Below, in pieces: positions 13,701-25,700 of a DNA stretch of 64,000 bases. Source of the DNA: Luidia sarsii (taxonomy: Eukaryota > Echinodermata > Asteroidea > Paxillosida > Luidiidae). The DNA is taken from the NCBI GenBank assembly GCA_949987565.1, contig OX465103.1:22192305-22256304 (forward strand), given 5' to 3'. A model generated the notes under the pieces. It worked only from the letters and a program-made list of their open reading frames with translations. It did not search any database and had not been told where the DNA came from. Made by a program: the position numbers and the translations under genes. How positions within the stretch are numbered: the first letter of the stretch is position 1; each line of letters starts with the position of its first letter.

Positions 13701-16700
13701 ACCCTCTCCCTAACCTGCCCCTGTTCCCCATCCCTCTGAAGCTTGTCTTGTATGGTCAGGGGTTTGTGACCTGGTCCCAGCACCACTCAAGGGAATTCTC
13801 CGGGCCCACTGCCAGGCTGATCTGAAATTGATTCAATTTCCTGTGCCTTAAAAAAGCGAGAGACTTTGGCCTTGGTGGTGTGACAGTGTGTGTGTAGGGA
13901 GTGCGGGGACTGCAACAAAAACCTCTCCTAAACCTGTCTGTCTATTGGCACAGGGACACTATAGCACAACCATGGTACAAATGTTTTTATCAGGAGTCTG
14001 AAATTCCCACCTTGTGTAGTGGTTACAGATAACACAGTGCCATGGGATGTGGACTTTGACCTTGACATTGCTCTTCTATCTAGGGCTGGGTTGGGGGTAT
14101 TATTAGTTGGTGGAAGTGTGGTTTTCATGGGCAATCTGTTTTGGTTTGGGGGTTTGTGAGGGGGGAGAGGGAGGACATCAAGAGCAGAGCTGAAGGGGAA
14201 TTGTGGTTTACGCTATCTCTGTCACCCCGATTTAAAAAGACCATTATCGGAAGCCCTTTGGGTCTAATTTGATTAACAGAAATTACCTCTGCTTGCGTAG
14301 GAATTGAGCTGGGAATAGACTCAACATATCGGGAGGATGATGAAGAATTGATTTTGCAAAATGCTCTATATTCATTTCCTGAGACCTGATAAGTTTTCAT
14401 TTCTAATTTATTTATACCTATGAGACATTAGTGCACTGAGCGGTTTTCTGCTGAGAATGGAGCATCATTTTTGTCCCCGTGAAACAGATTTTCTTTCTCC
14501 GAACTGACAGAAGTCTATATGAAGGGTTTGTTGGGAAAACACCATCAATTCATGACCTCGTCATTTCACCCTAGCCTTGCTGTCAAAATGATGAGGAGAT
14601 CCCAAACTAAAGTGCATTCTGAATGACTCTCAGTTTAGACGGCCTGATTTGTGTTTCTATTTATCCTTGCAAGAATTCTGACAACTCAAGGATAGCACTC
14701 TTTAAGACCGTTAATACATGTAGTTGAGCTAACCAGTTGGAAAGAGGGCACAAGCTTTCCTGCACTACCTCAAAGATTAGGAAGGCTAGGCCTGACGTTT
14801 TGATCCAGGGGTCATTCAGACACCGTACTAAAAGTGGTCTATCTTCGGTTTAAACTGAAAAGGATCTAACTAATCGCGTCTGAATGGTCTATATAGACCA
14901 TTTTGGGTACTACATACGATCTATCTCAGACCGCCGAGCAGGGGTGGACTAGACTACGGAGACCGGTCTACGGAGACCGGTCTACAAACCTTAATGTGTC
15001 TGGACGGTCTATCTCATAGCCACATCCGGTTTAGGCAGACGAGCGGGCACATTACATAACCGGTGATTTATGTCACTGCCCAAATCGCATCAATGAAGGG
15101 AAGTTGGGATTCAGGGTCAAGCAACGTGTGTGACCTCTTAGTACCAGAGATAGACTGTTTTCAATTGAACTCAGTGAGTATGAACGCAAGGGATTTGCAA
15201 TGAAATGTTTACCTCCCGCTGTGACCGCAAATGATAGACCTTTTTCGGTCTCTGTAGTACAGTGTCTGAACATAGCCCTAGAAGGAACTTTCTGCCTTTG
15301 AAAAAGGTCCTGCTGGAATTGAAACATCGGGCCCAGGCCTCCCAATTTTAGATTTTTGCATTTTGGACACTTAAGTCAATATAAGCAGTTTGCAACATGT
15401 TTGCACATTACTCTAAAACCTCTTTATTAAATGCAATGATGAAGTAGTTGTTGCCATGACACTATGAACATATAAACCGTGAAAAAGGGGTGAAAATGTC
15501 ATTTTGCCGTGAAACTAAAAAGTGACTGTGATTTCACTGTGCATTTTACAGTGAATTCACCGTGAAAATAATCACCTCTCTGACCTGATAAGGATATCTT
15601 CAGGTCACTAAGGAGACCGTGAAAAAACTTGAATATCTAGGGTGGCAAGCTCCAGCCTTGAGGGATGGCTGATTCAATTACCAGTAGGGACCACCAGCCC
15701 ACATAGAGGTACTGTATAGTGTCCTTGTAACTGTCACTCCCAGATACTTCTAAATTGCCTCTAGCTATTCACCACCAGGAATATTTTGGAGACCACTGGT
15801 GAAAACACCGTGAAAACTATTGGCTAACTGTGTGCCATGAAATATGGGTGAAAACACGGTGAATTTTCTTTTCACGGCTAAACTACATTTTCACCCCATT
15901 TTCACGGTTTAGATGTTCATAGTGTGAAAGGTTAACATTCCATAGTACCGTTGGTACATAGTACCGTAGATCCAATCCTTGCTCTGCTTCAAATAGTAAA
16001 GCGTACAAATGTACTTGGCCATGAGTATAAGTACAAGCACTTGGCCATGAGTTTGAGAATGATATTGATAATGAACACCTTTTACGACATGCTGCTCAAC
16101 AAATGAGATTTTTATTGTGTGGATGTGCTAGCTTGATGTTCCACAGGTCACAATTTGGACAGTCTAAAGCACTGCCATATATGTATGTGGACACGGGAAA
16201 ACCCAGTTTGCTTGGCTTTGTGTTTAGTTTTCTGGCATGACCTCTGACTTCTGACCCCTGAGGCGGCAGGTTTCAGAGACAAAGTCCTGAGGTGGCCCAT
16301 CAAATCTAGTAGTGAGGTGGACCGCCTCACAGTTTGTCATGCAGGAGAAACCCTGAATTCAAGTGTAAATGAAAAGAATGGGCCATGTACAAAAAAAACC
16401 CACTGTACTAGCGCCGAAAGAGAAAGGGTGGGAATCCGATCCATATTAAACAATGTCATCATCAGCCGTAAAGCTGCCACTATAGGTCATCCATTCAAAT
16501 TAAGTGCCGGAACCAGTCTCAGTCCACTTCAAATTAATCCCTCCCATCCTCCCTCGTCTGTCTCTCGCCTCCCCCATCTCTGTCAGGTCCCCGTGGAGCA
16601 AAACGTCCTCTGGATGCGGCTGCTGTCCCTCCTGTGCAGATGTCCAGCCTCCGGCCTGTCCACTCTGGTCGAGCTGAAGGTGGCCGCCACCGTGCTGGGC

Positions 16701-19700
16701 ACTATGGCCGTCCACGTGGCCTCGGCCGAGATCCAGCGATGGGGCTGCTCCGTCCTGGCCCCCCTGGCCAAGTTCCGGCCCACCCCGGAGCTGAAGGTCA
16801 GTGTCAATGTTGGCGAGCTTTGCGAAGCTAAAACAAGCCTATGTCGCAGTGCTGTCTGTCAACCATAACGAGCATAACAGCAACCATAACACCAATCATA
16901 AACGCCATAAAAACAATGAGCAACCACAACAACCATATATAGCACCAATTATGCACCAATCATAGCACCTATAAGTACCATGAGGCCAACCATAACATAA
17001 TACAAACTATACATGTAACACCAATCCAATCAACCATAGCACCAAGTATAATATTTTTTTATCAATGACCATCACACCATTTAAACCTATAAACATAAGT
17101 TAACACTGACTCCGTTGTGTAACAACTATAGCACCACCGATAGCAGCAATCGTTTACAATTACTATAGTATCAAGAACCTTAACACCTAGTAGACCTACC
17201 GTAATGCAAATCACAACCTGACAACATAAAACCAACTATCACACCAAAACTAACTCTGACCGTTGCAAGAACTCATCAGAGCACCAACCATAACATCAAC
17301 CATACTGTAGCACCAAGCATAGCAACCACACCGCCTATCAGAATGCTCATCAGTACACCAAACAATTCCACCATCAACACCAACAGCTGTTACTGCCATC
17401 CACAAAAAACACCACAACCACCACAAAAGCACATCCATTCTCAGAGACTTGTTTGGGTTGGGTAACTGTGGCAACAGAGGAAGTGAGGAAGAGGGTTGTG
17501 GAGGAGGGTGAAGGGTGGAGGGTTTTTTTCAGGGGGGGGGGGGGGTAACAGGGAGGAGAGAGTGTCGTGGCGCTCTGGAGCAGGTGCTGTCATGGCGACC
17601 CGCTGAGTCACCATGGTGACTAGAAGGCTCACGTGAGAATCAGAGAGTTTCCGGCAAGGCACATCGGGTTGGTGACCTGACTTTACTCAGTTAAGGTGGC
17701 CTGGTCTAAGAATTCAACACATCCCACATGTTGTACCTCAATCAGATCTCAGATAATCCTGCAACATGCAAGAGTTGAAGGCCGCTGTCTGAATTTTTTT
17801 TCCCCATGAAATGCAAACCAAATGTTTATCCTAGATGCCTGTTCTTAAAGGGCAGGGCCCTTCTGTCGTGACTTTAACAGTGGCCAGACTAAAGCACTAC
17901 AATTTGGCCATTTGGAACTTCTGGGCTAGCAAAATATTCACTTGGCCAGCAAAATATCTCTTGGCCAGCAAAAAAATCACATGGCCACCAAAATATTAAC
18001 TTGGCCAGCAAGATTTTTACTTAGCAAGCAAATTATTCACTTGGCCACCAGCAGATTGGCTTGGCCACCAAAACATTCACTTGGCCACCAAAACATTCAC
18101 TTGGCCACTGAAATTATGCTCCAGTGGCTCAGTAGGCCACAAGAAAAGGAACAGTTTGGGACATGGCCTGAAAAATTACCGAATTCAATGTCCTTTGTTA
18201 CATATTTCATAATGATATAAAAAATATAACTTCTCTTTAAATAAAAGTTAGGTTTTGTGAAATGCCATAATCGTTCTAAATGATTCTGGCAGATTTATCC
18301 TAATGCAAAATGTCATCCATATTTCAAAAAACAAAATGGAGAGGGCTTGACATTTCAATCCGAGCAGGACCATTCTGAAAGGTTCTGTGTATTAAGAAAG
18401 GTCCTGCTAGGTTTGAAATAACAGGCCCTCTACATTCTTAAGATGAGCTCAACATTTTGATCCTATTAGGATCTATCGCTGCCATTGATCCTGTCAAGAT
18501 GAAAATGCCAAGCCCTCAACATTTTTAAGATTTACATTTTAGTCATTGAAGTCGATATTTTAGCAGTTTGCAACTGTTTTTTACATGTATATCACTGTAT
18601 GTGTATAAAGGCAATAGTTGATGCTGATGCTGACTACATGACCAAACGTATGCAAATCTCAGGGTTTGACTTTTGATTGCTATGACATTGCTAGAAAGGC
18701 ATGCGTGCATTGAATCCATTGATTGAGTCTATTTACATTACATGTTATGTACAATTCTGCCAACATTGGTCGAGGTCAAAGAATAGCATCCGTACGTTGT
18801 CTGAACCATTATGCATGAAATAGCACACCTGTGAACATTTCAGCTGAATCCGCCAACCGACTCTCGACAAAATAGTGAAAAAAGCTTCATTTGTTTCGCA
18901 GAAATGCAGCATTCAATGTATTGTTCAAAAAAATCGTTTAGATCTAGGGGTGAGACGTAAACAATTTCTTTTACTCTTTTCTAAAAAAATGCAGGATTTT
19001 AGGCTGAAATATTTCAGAGCGAGGCTTCTACCATAGCCATCTTCAAAGTGTATAAGTTTCATGTAAATCTTTGAACATTTCTGTTTTTCGATCTTACCAA
19101 TGTTGTGGGGGGGCTTTAAATCTGGTCCTTTTCTAAAAATGCTACAGGCTCCAGTCCGAGAGAGTGGCATTGAAGTCCTGCTAAGGACATTGCAAGCACA
19201 TATGAGTGACTCCACCATTGTCCTAGCAGTCTGCATAGTGCTTGCCAACCTGGCCTCCACAATGTCACAGTTCACATCGTGGGCTGTCCAGCAAGGTACG
19301 TTGCCTCGTCTTAATTCTCTATGATTACTCTGATTTCCTACCTTTTTGAGGAAATTCCTGCTACGCTGCTAGGAGCGAAATGTCAGGCCTTCTAAATTTG
19401 ATATTTCCATTTTGGTTATTTTAGTCAGTAATTGATTTACTACTACGGGTGGTTCACGATAGTGCGCCCTCAAGAGTTTGCAACGCATTGGCCAAGGGCA
19501 CACTGTTGTGAATCGCCCGTATTTATTTGCTGTTATTAAAAATTACTGTTATTAAAATAAATGTTATTAGCACTATGTGCTGTGCCCAATTGCCTGGTAA
19601 TTTGCGTCAGTAAGCATTTTATTGGGTTTTCCCCTACTTGACCTATTAAAAGCACTGTTATTGGCACAGTTCAAATTATATGCTGAGACAAACCCTCATT

Positions 19701-22700
19701 GAATTACATTTTCACTGACAAAAAAAAAATCATTTTATATCTATGAGTAAATGTGGTATCCACTGCTGTACAGATTGGAATGCACCATAAGTGGTTAAGG
19801 CATCTGCAGTGGAAAGCGGGAGATGGTGGTTAGAATCCTTTTTTTTTTTTTTTTTTTAGCTGGCAATTAGACAAAGCACTAAGCATACTGTGCTTGTTAC
19901 ACTCCAGTCAGATCTTCAACAGCAATGATAATTGGTCATCACACACAATAAGAAAGCATGATGGTCCAATCTTAGCAGGGTCACTCTGCCTTTGAGCCAG
20001 GCCCTGTAAAGATGGACATATCGGGAGCTCCAACCAAATATTTGGCAATGGCCAATTTTTGTAATTTGGCGTGTGGCGAATCGCATCTAAAAATAGTGGG
20101 GCCCCGCGTTCAGAGTCAGCAAAGCCAGGAAATTGTGGCTGATGGCTTTCCCCTGTGAGTCATCATTCTGTAAAGAAGAAAAGAGAAAGAGAAAAAAAGA
20201 GAGACAGATGGAGAGATGACGATGTGTACTGGGCTGCAACATCACAGATCACAGAGCACGACAAAAACAACTGGGTTTGGGTTACTGACTCTCCTCAGAT
20301 ACAGAGATAATAAGCCTCATGACATTGTCACATTGTGCAACCAGAGTAAACCTGTTTTAAGATTCAAAAGGATTGGGGCCAGTCGTCGGGTCATTTCCAT
20401 GAATTGGGACTCAAATTAAAGCAGAATGCAATGCATTTTTTTCCATGCAGGAAAATTCTGATCTGTCAAGGATTTTATCAAATGGGGAGGCTGTCAGATA
20501 GAAGACAAACATTTTGTTTTTAAACTTATAAGGTTCCATGCTGGTTAGCTCAGTTCCATTAATTCTTTCTGATGCAAAATGTCACATCTTAGTTTGCCCT
20601 TAGTGTTGTCTGTCGATAGTCAAAGCCTGCACAATCTTCCTCTCATCTTTCTCTATCTAGAACTTTATCAAAATGGGATACATCTCACTAAAAACCCAGC
20701 AGCTAAGAAACTAAAATCAAGAAGACAAGAATGATCCTTCTAGATCCGTTCGAAGCAAATTTGGGGCTTGTTTAAAACGTTTATTTACCGGCTCTTTTCA
20801 GAGCCACACTCCATCTCACAAGAGGTGCATGGTGTCATTGCAAACCTTCCACTCTGTACTTGCACCATGCAAACCTTCCAATCTTATCTGGCTACAGTAG
20901 TTCCACAATCTGGGACTAGCATTTTATGATGCAAGACGTCAAATAAATCTGTCCTTGTCACAGTTTTCCATCTGCCATTGCAATGTGTAGGTCCTCTCAT
21001 CACGAGGTAATCATAATGACCTGCTTCTTTTTGAATTCTGGACGGTGCCAGGTTACCCGGAGGACGACACTGAGAGGCTGGTGGCCACGGCACTGTCCAT
21101 CACAGACTACATCAAGGAGAACGGACTGACCCAGCTGGACAGGGTTGGGACGGTGTACGGGGGTCACGCTGACATCCAGACAGAGTTCTATCGGATCATG
21201 GCTTGCTTCGGCTACCACTCGCCCTCGCCAAGGTAGGAGGCTTAGACAAGCGGCCCCAAAGAACAAAACAGATTGGAATGCTATACAGATAGGTCTATGA
21301 CTGACCGCGGCACCCATCACCGTAGTCAAATCTACTTCTTCCGTGCGAGACTGCTACTATTGCTGGTGTCTCTGGTCGTTGCCATTCCCCTAATGGATCA
21401 GTTACCGGGTCCCACCTTAGGGAGGTCAACAAGTTGAAACCTGTCAAATCGCAACCTTGACAAACTCAGTTGTCATGCGAGTGGGTCAGAGGTTCGAATC
21501 CCGCCTAAGCAGCCCATGCATTTTCTTCTTTTTTTCTGAACAGAAGTATTGTAGCTCTATAACTCCCTGTGTTTAAGGGGTTCCAATCCTACCCATGCCC
21601 TGTGTGCATTCCCTTCTTTATCTTATACAAACTGGCAGTTATGCAGTATTAAACTCCACATGCAGCACTCGTACACGATTCTTCAAACAGCGCTTGAGTG
21701 ACTCTGTGTTGATCTTTACCCACATTGAACGTCGCCATAAAGTGCAGATTTGTCATTTTCAGGCAGGCAACTTTTCCGTGGATCCGCGGATTTCCGCGTT
21801 TTTTTTTTTAATTCGGCCGTAAAAAAATAATAATAATAATAAGGTGATATACAAAAATGTTGCAAACTGCTTACTGACTAAAATTACCAAAATGTAAATC
21901 TAAAATTTAGTGGGCCTGACGTTTCGATCCTAGCAGGACCTTTCTCAAAGGCAGAGTGAAAGGTCTCTCTGCCTTTGAGAAAGGTCCTTCTAGGATCGAA
22001 ACGTCAGGCCCACTAAATTTTAGATTTAAAATAATAATAATTTAAAAAAAATAAAAAAATTCCCCTAACTCTTATTTAAAACACATGCTGAGATCAGGTT
22101 AAAAACTCTGATGTTTACTTTTCATTTTGTGTTCAAAACAAAAATTAAATTTTTTGGGTGTATGCCTTGAAAAAGGTTAAAATCTGTCACTCAGCTCTAA
22201 GTCATGAGTGGTCCAAAACTGCTCAGAATGCACCACAGAGCTTCTTGAATCCAAACCCCACGCCGTAAGGGCTTCGTGCTTCGCGCTCGCAGTTTCATTC
22301 GGACATTTTCCTTTTTTTTTACAATTCAAGAGTTGCATGCCTGCATTTTTGACAGCCATGCAATTTCCCACCTGCACTGTCACAGCTAACAGTTCAACAA
22401 CAGTGTGATTGTGGATTGTTGAAGGGGCCCGTTTATAAATCTCTTCCGCCCCTTGCTAATTACACCCTCCATATGACACTATGAACGTCTACACCGTGAA
22501 AAAGGGGTGAAACTAAAAAGTCACTGTGATTTCTCGGTACATTTTACAGTGAATTCACCATGAAAATAATCGCCTCTCTGACCTGATGAGGGCATCTTCA
22601 GGTCACTAAGGAGACAGTGAAAAAAAACGTGAATATCTAGGGTGGCAAGCTCCAGCCTTGGGGGATGGCTAATTCAATCACCAGTAGGGACCACCAGCCC

Positions 22701-25700
22701 CCATAGAGGTACTGTTTGGTGTCCTTGTCACTGTCACTCCCAGATACTTCTAAATTGCCTCTAGCCATTAACCACCAGGAATGTGGCCTTGGAGACTACT
22801 GGTGAAAACACCTGTGAAAATGACTTGGCTAACGGTGTGCCATGAAATAGGGGTGAAAACACGGTGAATTTTCTCTTCACGGCTAAATGACATTTTCACC
22901 CCATTTTCACGGTTTAGATGTTCATAGTGTGAGAAACAAGGAAGGGTGTGTGTGTAGGGAAGGGTCACCATTCTAAAGGTCACCTTGCACCCTAGCACTA
23001 GCCCCCCCCCCCCCACCCACCTGTTGAAGTTTTACAGAGGAGCCCAGCTGTTCCTACTAGCCAAGGAGGGAAGGTGATTTTGAATCCAGCCCGCTTCTGT
23101 CCTTGAATCCGTGGCACTATTTTGTTCGTTTATTCATCGTGCCGTTTGCCCTGCCGCCAATTTTATACACAGCCCTTTCCTTGGAGGATATCGCATTAGT
23201 GGGATTAGAGAGTAAACGTAGAATAGTCATTGACATTTGATGGGATTGTAAGTGTGGATCGGGGGGGGGGGGCATTGGTGACAGCTGTGCAGTGCAGTGC
23301 AGTGCTGCTGACATGGCTGATGTCTGTTGTTGAGTTTTCTACATTTTAGTTCCTTTTCGAGGATTGTCAAGGTGGCCAGTCTGAAGCCGAAAGATTGTTG
23401 TTTTTTTTTAAGTGGCCTACACGTACTTCTTTGAATTTTGGACGATGCAGTGCTGCTGATGTCTGCTCTTGAGATTTCTACATTTGTGTTCCTTTTTTTT
23501 TCCGGGTGGGGGGGAGGCCGGTTTGCAATTCAAGATAACCAGTCTGAAGCCGAAGGATTGAGGGCTTCTCAGAAAAGGCTTGTTGGCAGAGCCCCATGGG
23601 CCATTAAAGATGGATAGGGTAAGGTCAAATCTAGAGTAGCCCATAAGAGTGGCATTATGATTAGTGGCCATTTTGCCTCAATGTTTTACAAAGGACACAC
23701 GTTGCTGTAGCTGTTGCTGTAGGCTCGGACCATGCCAACCTCTGCAATGGTTCATCTTCCCTCTGTGTGGATTCACATGTCACGTCCCAGACCAAACGCC
23801 CTCCTCCATTTCCTGTTGTGCTACGTATGTTGTAGTGTAGTGCAGTTGACAATACTGTGCTTGATAATACAATACCACTTCACGCATGTAGCTGTGTTTT
23901 TGTAAAAAAAAAAATTCACCCTCTCCTGTCCCATAGGAAATGAGTGTACAGATTTGATAAGGGCAAAGGGTGGTGACACGTCACCATATGATGTTCCATT
24001 GATCTTTGCAGCCTTTTTTGAGACAGGCTTGGGTTTGGACTGCGGCTTTGTCCCATATGTGATATGCTTCTTTAAAAAAGAACAGGCTTTTGCTGATAGT
24101 TTTGCCTCTTCCAAGATTTAGAGGGTCTGGTGTTTTGACCCTCACAGGACCCCCAGTGGAGAAAGGTCCTTTGTAGTATATATACCCGTCTATAGTCATT
24201 AGACATCTATGGCTTTGCCTGAGATGATGGGGCTGTACGTGCAATGAAATGAAATCTTGCACATTGAGTCTGTGGAGGCCACTGTCTGGAAGCTGACGTG
24301 CAAAGGCCCATAGATTTGCGTGCTATTTCTGGATCATAGCCTTGCTTACGTTACACAGATATTTTGGCAATGTTACAAGTTGACTATCTAATTCAAAGAG
24401 GTTTTGCCCTTACTCGACGTGATAAACACTGAGTGCTCAGTGCTTAGCCCGGTGCCTGATAGAAATATTTCATATTCAATATATACTCCCGAATTCTAGT
24501 ACGGACGTCTTAACCACTGGACCACCGAGCTGGTCGAGGTCGTGTGCTGGATTAAAATATTGTATAATGATTTTTGCGTCGAAAAGAATGTAATTCAATT
24601 ACATTCTACTCGACGCAATAAAAAAATATAAAAAAAATCCTAGCCTAGATTTGCATGGTGGAAGTTCAAAGTGAAACATTTGCAATGACACCATGTACAT
24701 CATCTCTTGTTCAATGGAGTGTGACTCTGAAAAGAGCCAGTAACTCAACGTTTCAGGCAGTGTGTGCTCTGCTCTGTCTGCTGACCACAGGTAGTGTGTA
24801 CTGAGTGTGAAACGTTGAGTTGCCGGCTCTTTTCAGAGCCACACTCCATCTCATGAGAGAGGATGCACGTGGTGTCAACAGAAGCTTTCCAATGTCTCCC
24901 GGCCATAATTCTAGCTGACGATTGCTCAACTCCCAAACTATCATCATATTGCGTATTGGTGTACAAATTGCGTCCGTCCGTCTTTCAGCCTCTCTGCAAG
25001 AGTCAAATTTCATAAGAAGCAACCCCCGCCCCCATCCCTCCCAGCTCATTACCAGCTGGATTTTCCGACTTATGGGAAAGCAAATTATTTCCTTCCTGTT
25101 GCCTTGTCCCCTGTCAGCTGGGATTTGAACTGGGCCATTTCAGCCAACACTGTCTTATAAATGAAAAGAAAAAGGAAAATAAAGGGGTCCTAAAATATTC
25201 TAATGGTGACTATTAGATCAACCCTGAAAGCTGAATTATTGATAGCCAATTTGTTTGTTTTTTTATCCACTTTTTTTTTTGAGATTCGGGATTTGGGTAA
25301 TTAATTCATTTTAATTGGCTTATTAGCACCACAGATATTTGGCTCCTGAAAACTACCTGACAACCCCTTCTCTTTCTCTGTCCTCCTGGCCTGCCCTGCC
25401 CTGCCCTGCCCTGCCCTGCCCTGCCCTGCCCTGCCCTGCCCTGCCCTGCCCTGCCCTGCCCTCCCTGCCCTCCCCTGCCCTCCCCTGCCCTCCCCTGCCC
25501 TCCCCTGCCCTCCCCTGCCCTCCCCTGCCCTTCCCTGCCCTTCCCTGCCCTGCTCTGCCCTCCCCTGCCCTGCCCTCCCCTGCCCTCCGCTGCCCTCCCC
25601 TCTCCTGCCCTCCCCTGCCCTCCCCTGCCCTGCCCTGCCCTGCCCTGCCCTGCCCTCCCCTCCCCTGCCCTGCCCTCCCCTGTCCTCCCCTGCCCTCCCC

